Made by a program: the position numbers and the translations under genes. A stretch of DNA of 17,649 bases from Phycisphaerae bacterium. Lineage in GTDB: Bacteria > Planctomycetota > Phycisphaerae > UBA1845 > Fen-1342. The notes under the pieces were generated by a model. It was not told where the DNA came from. It did not search any database and saw only the letters and a list, made by a program, of their open reading frames with translations. Shown here piece after piece: positions 1-7,477 of this stretch. How positions within the stretch are numbered: position 1 is the stretch's first letter; each line of letters starts with the position of its first letter. Location of the stretch: assembly GCA_022842805.1 (NCBI GenBank), contig JALHOX010000036.1, positions 1-17,649 on the forward strand. Direction: 5' to 3'.

Positions 1-1032
1 CCATTGCGCCCGCTCGCGCAGCCGCCGCTCGGGGCGGGCCAGCGACTCGCGCGAGGTTCGACGCTCCAGCGCCGAGCGGCCGCGCTCCACGCCGTCGAGC
101 ACGAAGCGGCGGGCGCGGCGCTGCGAGAGGTCAACCCGCTCACGTAGTGCGAACTGATCGGGCGAGACCATCTCGGCGGCGGCGGTGGGTGTCGCAGCGC
201 GAACGTCTGCCACGAGGTCGGCGATGGTCACGTCGATTTCGTGCCCAACCGCGCTGATCACGGGCACGCGGCTGGCGGCGATGGCGCGGGCGACGGCTTC
301 GTTGTTAAACGCGGAGAGGTCCTCGCTCGATCCGCCGCCGCGGCCCACGATGAGCACATCCAGACCATCGCCGTGCTCGGCCCAGCGCTGTGCAAGGGCG
401 ATGGCGGCGACGATCTCGGCCGCGGCGCCGTCGCCCTGCACGCGGGCGGGAAAGAGGTCGATCGTCAGTGCGGGATAGCGTCGCGAAATCGTGCGGACGA
501 TGTCCTGAAAGGCGGCGCCGGTGGCACTGGTGACGACGCCGACGCGCTCGGGCACGAGCGGCAGGGGGCGCTTGCGGCCGCCGTCGAATAGCCCCTCGCG
601 AGCGAGCTTTTCCTTCAGTTGTCGCAGGGCCAGCTCCGCCGCGCCGGCCCCGACCGGCTCGATGCGGCGGGCGATCAACTGGTACGACCCGCGCGGCGAG
701 TAGACCTCGATGCCGCCGGTGGCGACGACGCGCAGCCCCTCTTGCAGCGGAAATTTCAGGCTGGCGGCGGCGCTGCGCCACATGACGCAGCGCAGTTCGC
801 TCTCGGCGTCCTTGAGCGTCATGTAGATATGCCCGCTGGCGGGGCGGGAGTAATCGGAGATTTCGCCGACGACATGCAGCGTCGCCGGCAGGTGGCGCGC
901 GATGGCGCCGCTGATGAGCTCGTTGACTTCGCGAACGGTGAGATTGCGATCGGCCGCACCGCCGGCGGGCCGCGCCAATTCGGCGTCGGGCACTTTCACG
1001 CGGCTGGGATCGAAGGGTTGTCGCTTCGCCAT
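1..1032 (-). CDS. xseA: Exodeoxyribonuclease VII large subunit, 3' end cut off by the window
   Basis: XseA is the catalytic large subunit of exonuclease VII, a cytoplasmic nuclease that degrades single-stranded DNA from both ends with the small subunit XseB. The visible 344 residues start with an N-terminal leader of about 30 residues, then an OB-fold nucleic-acid binding domain (about 31-125, with the typical GEISDYSRPASGHIYMTLKD stretch at 57-75), then the catalytic core. The core carries the family hallmarks GRGGGSSEDL (about 230-239), FNNEAVARAI (242-251) and VGHEIDVTIADLVADVR (262-278), which include the conserved His264 and Asp267. The frame has no stop before base 1; the missing part should be the helical C-terminal region. 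The ATG is 3 nt past the TAA of the symporter gene (TAAGCCATG) with no clear Shine-Dalgarno, so translation is probably coupled to it. xseB may lie just outside the window. Identity is secure from motif content. Confidence 0.95.
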   Translation of the reverse strand, partial: MAKRQPFDPSRVKVPDAELARPAGGAADRNLTVREVNELISGAIARHLPATLHVVGEISDYSRPASGHIYMTLKDAESELRCVMWRSAAASLKFPLQEGLRVVATGGIEVYSPRGSYQLIARRIEPVGAGAAELALRQLKEKLAREGLFDGGRKRPLPLVPERVGVVTSATGAAFQDIVRTISRRYPALTIDLFPARVQGDGAAAEIVAAIALAQRWAEHGDGLDVLIVGRGGGSSEDLSAFNNEAVARAIAASRVPVISAVGHEIDVTIADLVADVRAATPTAAAEMVSPDQFALRERVDLSQRRARRFVLDGVERGRSALERRTSRESLARPERRLRERAQW

Positions 1033-1035
1033 GGC

Positions 1036-2496
1036 TTATGCCCGCGCGCGTTCGGCCGCCTCTGCCTGGGCCTCCATCGCCGCGAGGCGCGGCCCCTCCG
1101 CCTGTTGCACGACCAGGCAGCCGACGGCATCGCCCAGCACATTCGTCGGCGTGCGGAAGAGGTCGAGGAATGCGTCGACCGGGAGGATGATCGCGATGTA
1201 ATGAGCGGGCACGCCGACTGCCGCCGCGACCATCGCCATCGTGACCAAACCCGCGCTGGGTACCGCCGCCGCCCCGACCGCCGCGAGGACCGCCGTCAGG
1301 AAGATCAACCCGCCGTTGACCCAGGTGAGCGTGACGGGCACGTCGTGCAGGCCGCTCAATAGCTGGATCATGAAGGCGACCGCAACTCCTTCGTAAAGGG
1401 CCGTGCCGTTCATGTTGATCGTTGTGCCCAGCGGCAGGGCGAAGTTGGCGATTTTGGGGGAAACGCCGAGATTTTCGGTGCAATTGGCGATGTTGACGGG
1501 CAGCGAGGCCATGCCCGAGCGCGTGCTGATCGCGGTCAGCAGCGTCTCGCGAAAGCCGAAGAAGAGCTTGGCCGGCGAGGTCGCGCCCCAGACCCAGGCG
1601 ATCGCGAAGAGCACGACGCAGTGCAGCGCGAGGCCGAGCAGCACCGTCCCGCAATACCAGCCGAGCGAACGAAAGACATCGGGGCCGCTCTCGGCGACGA
1701 ACTTGGCCATGATGCACATCACCGCGATCGGCGCGACGCGCATCAGCCAGCGCGTGATTTTCATCACGGCCACATTCAGCCCCTCGAAGAACGACGCCGC
1801 CGGGCGGCCGCTCGGACCGCTGGCGACGAGCGCGATGCCGAGCAGGGCGGAGAAAAAGATGATGCCGAGCGAGTTCATCGAGACGAGCGACTGAAAGGGG
1901 TTCATGAGCAACGGTTCGATGACCGTCGCCTTGAGCGCCTCGAGCGGAGTCTGCTTGCCCGCGGCGGCGATGCGTTCGAACTTGGCGCGATCGAGCGAGG
2001 CGGCCTGCTCGCCGCGAGCTGCCGCCAGCCGCATCAGATAATCGACCTTCGGCTTGCCGGCGGCGTCGAGCGCCGGCCCGCCGCTCTCGGCCTCGAAGGC
2101 GGCCTGAATCTCCGCTTGCCGCTTTTCATAGGACTCGCGCAGCGACAACGATCCGGCGGATCGGCCGGGTTGAATGACGCTGACGAGGAAAAGACCGAGC
2201 AGGGCGGCCATTGAAGTGGTGATGGCGTAATAGATGAGCGACTTGCGGCCGATCGCGCCGAGTTCGTGCAGGTCGGGCAGGCTGGTGATGCCGCTGACGA
2301 TGCTCGCCAGGATCAGCGGCGCGACCAGCATTTTCAGCAGGCCGATGAAGAGCACGGGGCCAAAAAGATCGAGCCACCAGATAGCGCCGCGGAAGAGTGT
2401 CGCATCGACGCCGGGCTGCGGGCGGTATTGCCAGAGCGCCAGCCCCCCGATGACGCCCAGAAGCATGCCGAGGAAGATCTGATTGTGGGCCTTCAA
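1036..2496 (-). CDS. Dicarboxylate/amino acid:cation symporter (SLC1/DAACS family) with an extra loop
   Basis: This is an inner-membrane transporter that takes up anionic amino acids or dicarboxylates with sodium or protons. The fold is recognisable along 486 residues: hydrophobic TM1 (about 6-24), the MNPF...IIFF..LLGIAL block (198-223), re-entrant hairpin HP1 (STRSGMASLPV, 324-334), TM7 NMNGT (361-365), and TM8 with D441, D445, R448, T449, N452 and D456, which match the Asp/Arg/Asn set that binds substrate and sodium in archaeal GltPh. Two oddities: HP1 has SGM where GltPh has the serine triplet, and the stretch between TM3 and TM4 (about 111-198) is roughly 60 residues longer than in GltPh and rich in charged residues. 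The start is a TTG, supported by GGAG 6 nt upstream and by the family's N-terminal length; the next ATG would remove part of TM1. It is followed at 3 nt by xseA. Substrate cannot be told from sequence. Confidence 0.9.
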   Translation of the reverse strand: MKAHNQIFLGMLLGVIGGLALWQYRPQPGVDATLFRGAIWWLDLFGPVLFIGLLKMLVAPLILASIVSGITSLPDLHELGAIGRKSLIYYAITTSMAALLGLFLVSVIQPGRSAGSLSLRESYEKRQAEIQAAFEAESGGPALDAAGKPKVDYLMRLAAARGEQAASLDRAKFERIAAAGKQTPLEALKATVIEPLLMNPFQSLVSMNSLGIIFFSALLGIALVASGPSGRPAASFFEGLNVAVMKITRWLMRVAPIAVMCIMAKFVAESGPDVFRSLGWYCGTVLLGLALHCVVLFAIAWVWGATSPAKLFFGFRETLLTAISTRSGMASLPVNIANCTENLGVSPKIANFALPLGTTINMNGTALYEGVAVAFMIQLLSGLHDVPVTLTWVNGGLIFLTAVLAAVGAAAVPSAGLVTMAMVAAAVGVPAHYIAIILPVDAFLDLFRTPTNVLGDAVGCLVVQQAEGPRLAAMEAQAEAAERARA

Positions 2497-2502
2497 CGGA
2501 TG

Positions 2503-2506
2503 CTCC
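2503..2506 (-). promoter_or_regulatory. Shine-Dalgarno GGAG for the TTG-started symporter
   Basis: On the minus strand GGAG is followed by six bases and then TTG AAG GCC. The upstream ATG at 2516-2514 is out of frame, so this site decides the TTG start. Confidence 0.6.
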
Positions 2507-2551
2507 GCGGCGACATGCGAGGTAGGGGGGTTGCCGGTCCATGCGGGGAAC

Positions 2552-2571
2552 GCGCAGGCTGAAGCCTGCGC
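2552..2571. repeat. Perfect inverted repeat, REP-like, between two genes
   Basis: The arms GCGCAGGCT (2552-2560) and AGCCTGCGC (2563-2571) are exact reverse complements separated by GA. It lies in the 100-nt gap between the VOC gene stop (2597) and the symporter start (2496), 25 nt downstream of the VOC stop. No T-run follows it on the minus strand, so it is not a textbook terminator. It may still block or stabilise the transcript end, or be a member of a dispersed palindromic repeat family. No second copy is seen in this window. Confidence 0.7.
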
Positions 2572-2596
2572 CTCATCGAATCATCTCATCCCCGGG

Positions 2597-3007
2597 TCAA
2601 TGATCGTGATCGTGCGCTTCTTCTTCGAGGATTTCGAACAACTCGAAGGAGTTTCCGTCCGGGTCTTCGACCGTGACGGTGCGGAGCCCCTCGTAGGATT
2701 CGATCTCATCGACCTGAGTGCCGCCGTGCTCCAACAAGCGAACGAGCGTCTGGTCGAAGGTGGTCGTCGCGATGTCGAAACGAATCGTCGGCCGCGCTCC
2801 GAGCGGCGGGCGCTCGTCCTGCTCCCAAGCGCCGGTCGGGCCAAAGAGCCGCAGCGCGGAGCCGCCATCCGGAAAGTCGAGCTGCGCGTAGGCGCTGTTC
2901 TCGGTCATTTCCTTCTCGGCCACCTCCAGTCCCAGTCCGTCGGACCAAAACCGCAGTGCCGCCACGAAATCACTGACGTAAACGTGTACATCGCCGATGA
3001 ACAGCAT
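2597..3007 (-). CDS. VOC-fold protein (glyoxalase/bleomycin resistance/dioxygenase superfamily)
   Basis: This is a 136-residue single-unit VOC protein with two beta-alpha-beta-beta-beta modules: residues about 1-57 (from VHVYVSDFVAALRFW to SALRLFGP) and about 72-128 (from PTIRFDIATT to DPDGNSFELFEI). The DPDGNSFEL signature near the end is typical of the superfamily. Of the four usual metal-ligand positions only His8 and Glu122 are clearly kept; the positions in LRLF and TIRF do not offer the usual Glu/His. It may therefore bind metal weakly or act as a binding protein. The tail ends in HDHDH after an acidic run. The ATG at 3007 was chosen because it has GGCGAG just upstream and places the first strand at the N-terminus; an in-frame TTG at 3025 would add six residues. 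It lies 157 nt after the kinase gene on the same strand. No substrate can be assigned. Confidence 0.85.
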   Translation of the reverse strand: MLFIGDVHVYVSDFVAALRFWSDGLGLEVAEKEMTENSAYAQLDFPDGGSALRLFGPTGAWEQDERPPLGARPTIRFDIATTTFDQTLVRLLEHGGTQVDEIESYEGLRTVTVEDPDGNSFELFEILEEEAHDHDH

Positions 3008-3164
3008 GGATCTCGCCTTTTGCAAGGTCGCACCGGCGGAAGGCGGCGGCGAATCATCGCCCGCCGCAACCGGCGCAGCGTCATTGGACGCGGCGCGTCG
3101 GAGTGTGTCAAACCAAGGGCGTCGTTCGATGCCTTGCCTGCGGCGACCTGCCGGGCGCCGGTCG

Positions 3165-6100
3165 CTACGGCGTGCGCGGGCGCGTGTGCTGATCGGCCCA
3201 GGCGCGCCAGGCGGCCGCGCCCTTCGGATCGTGTTCGTCGAGCCGCAGCCGCTTCAATTGCGCGTCGACCTGGCCGGCGATATGTCGATCGTAATAGTTG
3301 AGGTCCCACAGTCGCAGTGTGCCGTCGAGCGACACCGACGCCAGCAACGAAGTCCGCGGCACGAAGCGCAGCTTCATGATCGCGCCGCCGTGGCCTTCGA
3401 GCGTTGCGAGGCGGCGGCGCGTCGGCAGATGCCAGAGTTGGATAACGCCGCCCGCGTCGCCGGTGGCGAAATACTCGCCGTCGGCCCGCACATCGAGGGC
3501 GTAGATGTCCTGCTTATGGCCTGAAAGCGTCTGCAGCGGCTCCAGTGTCGCGGCATTCCAGATGCCGACGGTGCGGTCGGTTGCAGTGACGATCAGCAGC
3601 CGCCCGTCGGGCGAGAAGCGGATGGCTCGCAGGGGCGACGGCGCGACGCGCTCCTCGGCCGCGCCATCGGTCAGGCTCCAGACGTGCAGCTTGCCGACGC
3701 GCGAGCCGCCGGCGACGCGCCCGCCGCGCGGATCGAAACTGAGTTGCGGCACGCGGGATTGCGCCCCCGTGAGTTCGAGCGCGAGCTTGCCGTCGGCGAC
3801 GTTCCAGATGCGAATGATGTAGTCCGCCGCGCAGGTGCCGAGGGCGGTTCCGTCGCTGCTGAAGCTCACGTGCGTCACCTGATGCGCGTGCGCCAGCCGC
3901 CGCCGCGGCTCGGCCAACTGGTCGGCGGCCCAGATGAGTGCGTAGTCGCCGGTAGCGGCGGCGACGAACTTGCCATCGGGCGAGACCGCGATGCTAAAAA
4001 TGGTGGCGTCGTCGGCGCCGAAGTCTTCGTGTGCGTCGCGCGCCAGGTCGTAGCGATGGAGCTTGCCGCTCTGGCCGGATGCGACCAGCCACGCGCCGTC
4101 CGGACTCACGTCGACGCTGTGCAGGGGCTCGCCATCGAAACGCACGACGCGCACGCCGGCGTCGGCCGGCACTTCCCACAATCGAATCTCGCTCGAGGAG
4201 GCGGTCCAGAGCGCACCGTCGTCGTGCGTGAAGCCGACGCAGCGGATGCGATCGTCGTGGGCGACGAATTCGCTCCGGCAAGCGCCAGTGGCCGCGTCGA
4301 AGACGCGCACCGTGCCCGACATGTCGCCGATCGCCAGCAGCCGATCGTCGCCGCTGAGAGCCAGATGTCGGTGAAGGCCGGGGCGCACGCTCAGCTCGAC
4401 GACGCCCGTCGGCCGCGAATCTTCGATCGTCCACACACGTCCGGGCGATTGAAACCAGCCGTCGGCGAGCAGCCGATCGTCGCGAGAAAAGAGCAATTGT
4501 CCGCCGCGATTGGGCGTGCCCGCCGGAGCGGACGCCGCGGCCGATCGCCCCAGCAGTTCGCGCGTCTCGATGTCCCAGATGTAGATCGCGCCGGCGCTGT
4601 CGCGCCCCGCGAGCCGCCGATCGTCGCTGGTGATGGCGGTGGAAACCAGCTCCTCCCCCGCGACGCGAAACCGTGCGAACTCGGCGCCGGTGGCGGCGCT
4701 CCAAACAAAGATGCTGCCATCGGCGGGCGCCGCGATCCAGCGGCCGCCGGTTGAGATTGTCGCGACGTCGTAGTCGGTGTTGCGGATGCCGGGAGCGGTC
4801 AAGACGATCGGCGGCTGATCAACGCTGGTCAGATAGTGCAACTCGTCCTTGCCCAGCAGCAGCACGGCGACGCCATCGGGATGGATCACGGGCGTGGCAT
4901 CCCGCGGAAGCTCGGGGAGCGCGACGCGGCGAATCACGTCGCCGCTTTCGGCAATGCGTTGCAGTCCGTGACCCGGCGCATACCACCAGACGCCGTCACC
5001 ATCGGTGGCGACGCGGGCCAGGCCGAACTTGCTGCCCAACGGCACGATCGTGCGCAGGCAGGGGCGTCGTCGATAGGCCTCCCAGAGCGCCCAGCGCGGC
5101 TCGGGTTGGCCCGGTGGGGGGGGAGCGACGATCGGTTCGCTCGCATGCGTGCGCCGCTCCAGCAAGAGCTCGCGCCACAGCAAATCCTCGGCGGTCTGCA
5201 GATTGCCCAGCATCGCGGCCATGCGGCCCTGTTCGATGTTGCCGGCGGCGAGCGACTCGGCCAACGACGCGGCAGATTGCACCGCCGCCTGCTCCAGCCG
5301 CACCGATTGGCGATAGAGCAGCGCCATGACGATCGATGAACCGATGAGGAGGCCCAGGAACATGCCTGCCGCGATGAAGCGCAGCCGATAGCGGCGGAGC
5401 GCCTTGCGGAGCATGTACATCGCGCTGTCGCGCTTGGCCTCGATCGGTTCGCCGGCGAGGTAGTGGCGCAGGTCGCGGGCGAGGTCGCCGGCGCTTTGAT
5501 AGCGGCGCTCACGATCTTTCGAGAGGCACTTCAGCACGATCGTGTCGAGCTCGTCGTCGAGATGCTCGATGCGGCTGACGCTGCCCGAGCGAAGACTGCT
5601 CGGTCGCACGGGGTCTTTGAAGAGGATTTTGTCGAGCGCTTCGCGCAGGTTGCTGCCCATGTCGAAGGGCAGTTGCCCGGTGAGGAGCTGATAGAGCATC
5701 GCGCCGAGCGAATAGACGTCGGTGCGCAAGTCGATCTTCGCCGCGCCGCCTTCGACCTGCTCCGGCGAAGCCCAGGGCAGCGAGCCGACGAACTGCCCGG
5801 TACGCGTCATCGCCGATTCATCGGTGCCGGCGTCGGTCTTTGCCAGACCGAAATCGAGCACAAACGGCACGCCCGAGCGGTCGACACGAACGTTGCTCGG
5901 CTTCAGGTCGCGATGGATCACGCCGCGGAGGTGCGCCGCGTGGACCGCTTCGCAGACCGTCGCCATGAGGTCGAGCGTGACGGCGGTGATGGGCGACAAG
6001 CCGCGTCGAATCTGGCGATTCGCAGCCTCGGGCTTGCTCTCGTCGCTTGTCTCCCCCGCCGGATCGACAAACCGCGAGCGGCCCTCCGCGTCGAGCGAGG

Positions 6101-6599
6101 CGATGTAGGCGTCGAGCGGCAGACCGTCGACGTAGTTCATCACGAAGTAATGAACGCCGGCGACGGCGCCGGCGTCATGAACGGCGATGATGTTGGGGTG
6201 GTCGAGGCGGGCCAGAGTCTCGATTTCGCGCTCGAACCGCGAGCGATCGGCCAGCGTCGCGAACGGCCCTTGCTTCATGACCTTGATGGCGACATCGCGC
6301 TTGGTGGAGAGTTGCCGGGCCTGATAGACGACGCCCTGACCGCCGCGATGGGTTTCGCCCAGCAGTTCATAGCCGGGCACGGAGATCGTGCTGTCGCCAT
6401 CGAGCGGGGCGGGGGCGGGCAGGCGACCGTGGACCAGGAAGTCGGCCAGGAATTCGTTGTTCTCGCGGATCCGCGTCAGCGAGTGGATGCAGAGCGAACA
6501 CTCGTCGATATGAGCGCGCAGTGGTGCATCAACCGCCTCGCCGGCGGCGAAGCGCTCGAGCTGCTCGATGGGTGGGCAAGCCACGCCGGTTTTCGCCAT
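3165..6599 (-). CDS. Membrane Ser/Thr protein kinase with anti-sigma zinc motif and WD40 repeats
   Basis: This 1144-residue Hanks-type kinase has, in order: an anti-sigma-like HxxxCxxC motif (His30, Cys34, Cys37); the kinase domain, about 77-385, with the Gly-rich loop GGQGVVYQA (86-94), VAIK Lys106, HRDLKPSN (229-236), DFGLA (249-253) and ASPE (277-280); one membrane segment (about 408-429); a coiled stretch; and a WD40-type propeller, about 520-1120, with repeats ending in IWN, LWH, LWD and similar. All catalytic residues are present, so it should be active. The ATG directly follows the TAG of the sigma gene (TAGATG), so the two are co-translated. ECF sigma factors linked to STPKs are a known planctomycete and ECF43-type theme. 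The propeller probably lies outside the inner membrane and senses a ligand, with the kinase inside, but this topology is inference. A low-complexity insert (about 170-200) interrupts the kinase N- to C-lobe region. Confidence 0.93.
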   Translation of the reverse strand: MAKTGVACPPIEQLERFAAGEAVDAPLRAHIDECSLCIHSLTRIRENNEFLADFLVHGRLPAPAPLDGDSTISVPGYELLGETHRGGQGVVYQARQLSTKRDVAIKVMKQGPFATLADRSRFEREIETLARLDHPNIIAVHDAGAVAGVHYFVMNYVDGLPLDAYIASLDAEGRSRFVDPAGETSDESKPEAANRQIRRGLSPITAVTLDLMATVCEAVHAAHLRGVIHRDLKPSNVRVDRSGVPFVLDFGLAKTDAGTDESAMTRTGQFVGSLPWASPEQVEGGAAKIDLRTDVYSLGAMLYQLLTGQLPFDMGSNLREALDKILFKDPVRPSSLRSGSVSRIEHLDDELDTIVLKCLSKDRERRYQSAGDLARDLRHYLAGEPIEAKRDSAMYMLRKALRRYRLRFIAAGMFLGLLIGSSIVMALLYRQSVRLEQAAVQSAASLAESLAAGNIEQGRMAAMLGNLQTAEDLLWRELLLERRTHASEPIVAPPPPGQPEPRWALWEAYRRRPCLRTIVPLGSKFGLARVATDGDGVWWYAPGHGLQRIAESGDVIRRVALPELPRDATPVIHPDGVAVLLLGKDELHYLTSVDQPPIVLTAPGIRNTDYDVATISTGGRWIAAPADGSIFVWSAATGAEFARFRVAGEELVSTAITSDDRRLAGRDSAGAIYIWDIETRELLGRSAAASAPAGTPNRGGQLLFSRDDRLLADGWFQSPGRVWTIEDSRPTGVVELSVRPGLHRHLALSGDDRLLAIGDMSGTVRVFDAATGACRSEFVAHDDRIRCVGFTHDDGALWTASSSEIRLWEVPADAGVRVVRFDGEPLHSVDVSPDGAWLVASGQSGKLHRYDLARDAHEDFGADDATIFSIAVSPDGKFVAAATGDYALIWAADQLAEPRRRLAHAHQVTHVSFSSDGTALGTCAADYIIRIWNVADGKLALELTGAQSRVPQLSFDPRGGRVAGGSRVGKLHVWSLTDGAAEERVAPSPLRAIRFSPDGRLLIVTATDRTVGIWNAATLEPLQTLSGHKQDIYALDVRADGEYFATGDAGGVIQLWHLPTRRRLATLEGHGGAIMKLRFVPRTSLLASVSLDGTLRLWDLNYYDRHIAGQVDAQLKRLRLDEHDPKGAAAWRAWADQHTRPRTP

Positions 6600-7208
6600 C
6601 TACGACTCGCCGCCGGGGCCCTCTTCAAAGCGTTTCACGATCTCGCGCAGCCTCTCGACCACGCGATTCTTGGCGTTGTAGATCTCCTGCGGCGAAAGTC
6701 CCAGGTCGGCCGAGACGCGGTCGATCGGCTCGTGGTGCAGCACGGCTCGCTCAAAGGCCTCGATCGTCCTCTCCTCAAATCGCGAGCTGCGCTTGAGCTC
6801 GGCGATGGCCTGATGAAACATGACGCGGCGCTGCTCGGCCTCCCAGGCGGCCTCGATATCGATCGAATCGGACATGTCCTGAATCGCCGACTCACCGCGG
6901 GCTTCGCGGCGGCGAACCTCGACGCGGCGGAGGTCGGCCAGGCGACAGCGGGCGATGCCGATCAGCCAGGTGCGCAGGCGGCCCTGCTCGCGGTCGTACT
7001 TGCCGGAGCGGTAGTCCTTCACGAAACAGGCGAGGGTGTCCTGCGCCACATCGGCGGCGTCGGTCTCGTTCAGCCCCATGTGCCGCAGGAAGCCGAAGAG
7101 TATGGGCCGATAACGTCGGTCGAATTCGTCCCAAGCCCACGAGCCGCCGGACTGGTGCAGCCCCTGAAGCAATTCAGTTGTTGTATTAATGAGTCCGGTT
7201 GCGTTCAT
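6600..7208 (-). CDS. ECF RNA polymerase sigma factor, kinase-linked type
   Basis: A 202-residue sigma-70 family factor of the ECF type. Region 2 spans about 24-97, with WDEFDRRYRPILFGFLRHMG, the DAADVAQDTLACF core-binding helix and RTWLIGIARCRLADLRR. Region 4 spans about 137-195 and contains the helix-turn-helix EPIDRVSADLGLSPQEIYNAKNRVVERL. The N-terminal wording (LLQGL, GSWAWDEF) matches the sigma factors that sit beside STPKs in planctomycetes. The stop TAG abuts the kinase ATG, so the two proteins are made together. The kinase's HxxxCxxC motif and/or phosphorylation of the sigma factor are the likely means of control (inference from ECF43-type systems). No C-terminal extension is present. 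The ATG at 7208 has GCGAG only 2 nt upstream. It is divergent from the secreted-protein genes across a 269-nt gap; targets are unknown. Confidence 0.92.
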   Translation of the reverse strand: MNATGLINTTTELLQGLHQSGGSWAWDEFDRRYRPILFGFLRHMGLNETDAADVAQDTLACFVKDYRSGKYDREQGRLRTWLIGIARCRLADLRRVEVRRREARGESAIQDMSDSIDIEAAWEAEQRRVMFHQAIAELKRSSRFEERTIEAFERAVLHHEPIDRVSADLGLSPQEIYNAKNRVVERLREIVKRFEEGPGGES

Positions 7209-7477
7209 GGCTCGCTACTGGGGGTTACACGGTCATCCTAGCTCGCGGGTTAGGCCGCTCCAAGCGAAATGGAAGTCGGGCGAGAGGCCCGCGCGGCCGA
7301 AAGCGGGGAAATTTTCTTTTTTTTGCTCCCGAACTTGGAGATTTCGCCGGTTCCCACGGATGCACCCGGACTGCACGCACCGATTCCGTACCGATTATCG
7401 GGACGGCGCGTGCGTTCCCATCGGGATTCGCCGTGCTGGCCGATCGAACACGATCGCCCGAAGAAAGCGAGAACCAT
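7209..7477. promoter_or_regulatory. Divergent promoter region between the sigma factor and the secreted-protein operon
   Basis: This 269-nt gap must hold start signals for both directions, but no convincing sigma-70 pair was found. It contains an AT-rich island (7309-7325), an 11-bp inverted repeat CCGATTATCGG (7391-7401), and two exact copies of GTTCCCA (7350-7356 and 7414-7420), which read TGGGAAC on the minus strand and resemble the GGAAC core of ECF -35 elements. None is strong enough to call a promoter. Confidence 0.4.
7288..7324 (+). terminator. Hairpin followed by a T8 tract in the leader region (possible attenuator)
   Basis: CCCGC (7288-7292) and GCGGG (7303-7307) can pair around a 10-nt loop, and the strand then reads GAAATTTTC and eight T (7317-7324). 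No plus-strand gene ends just upstream, so if it works it would act on the leader of the 7478 gene or on stray transcription. The five-pair stem is short; read the other way the A-tract could be an UP-like or bendable element. Confidence 0.3.

Noticed and set aside
305..1717. 470-residue minus-strand frame across xseA and the symporter
   Set aside because: It is out of frame with two proteins that carry unmistakable family motifs, and the product is Arg-rich and featureless.
5463..7241. 592-residue open frame on the plus strand opposite the kinase and sigma genes
   Set aside because: It lies antisense to two well-recognised proteins, its product is a low-complexity Arg/Ala/Asp-rich sequence with no domain, and such frames are expected in GC-rich DNA.
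7199..7477. 93-residue N-terminal extension of the Cys-rich secreted protein from a TTG
   Set aside because: It would overlap the sigma gene start and place the signal peptide in the interior of the protein.
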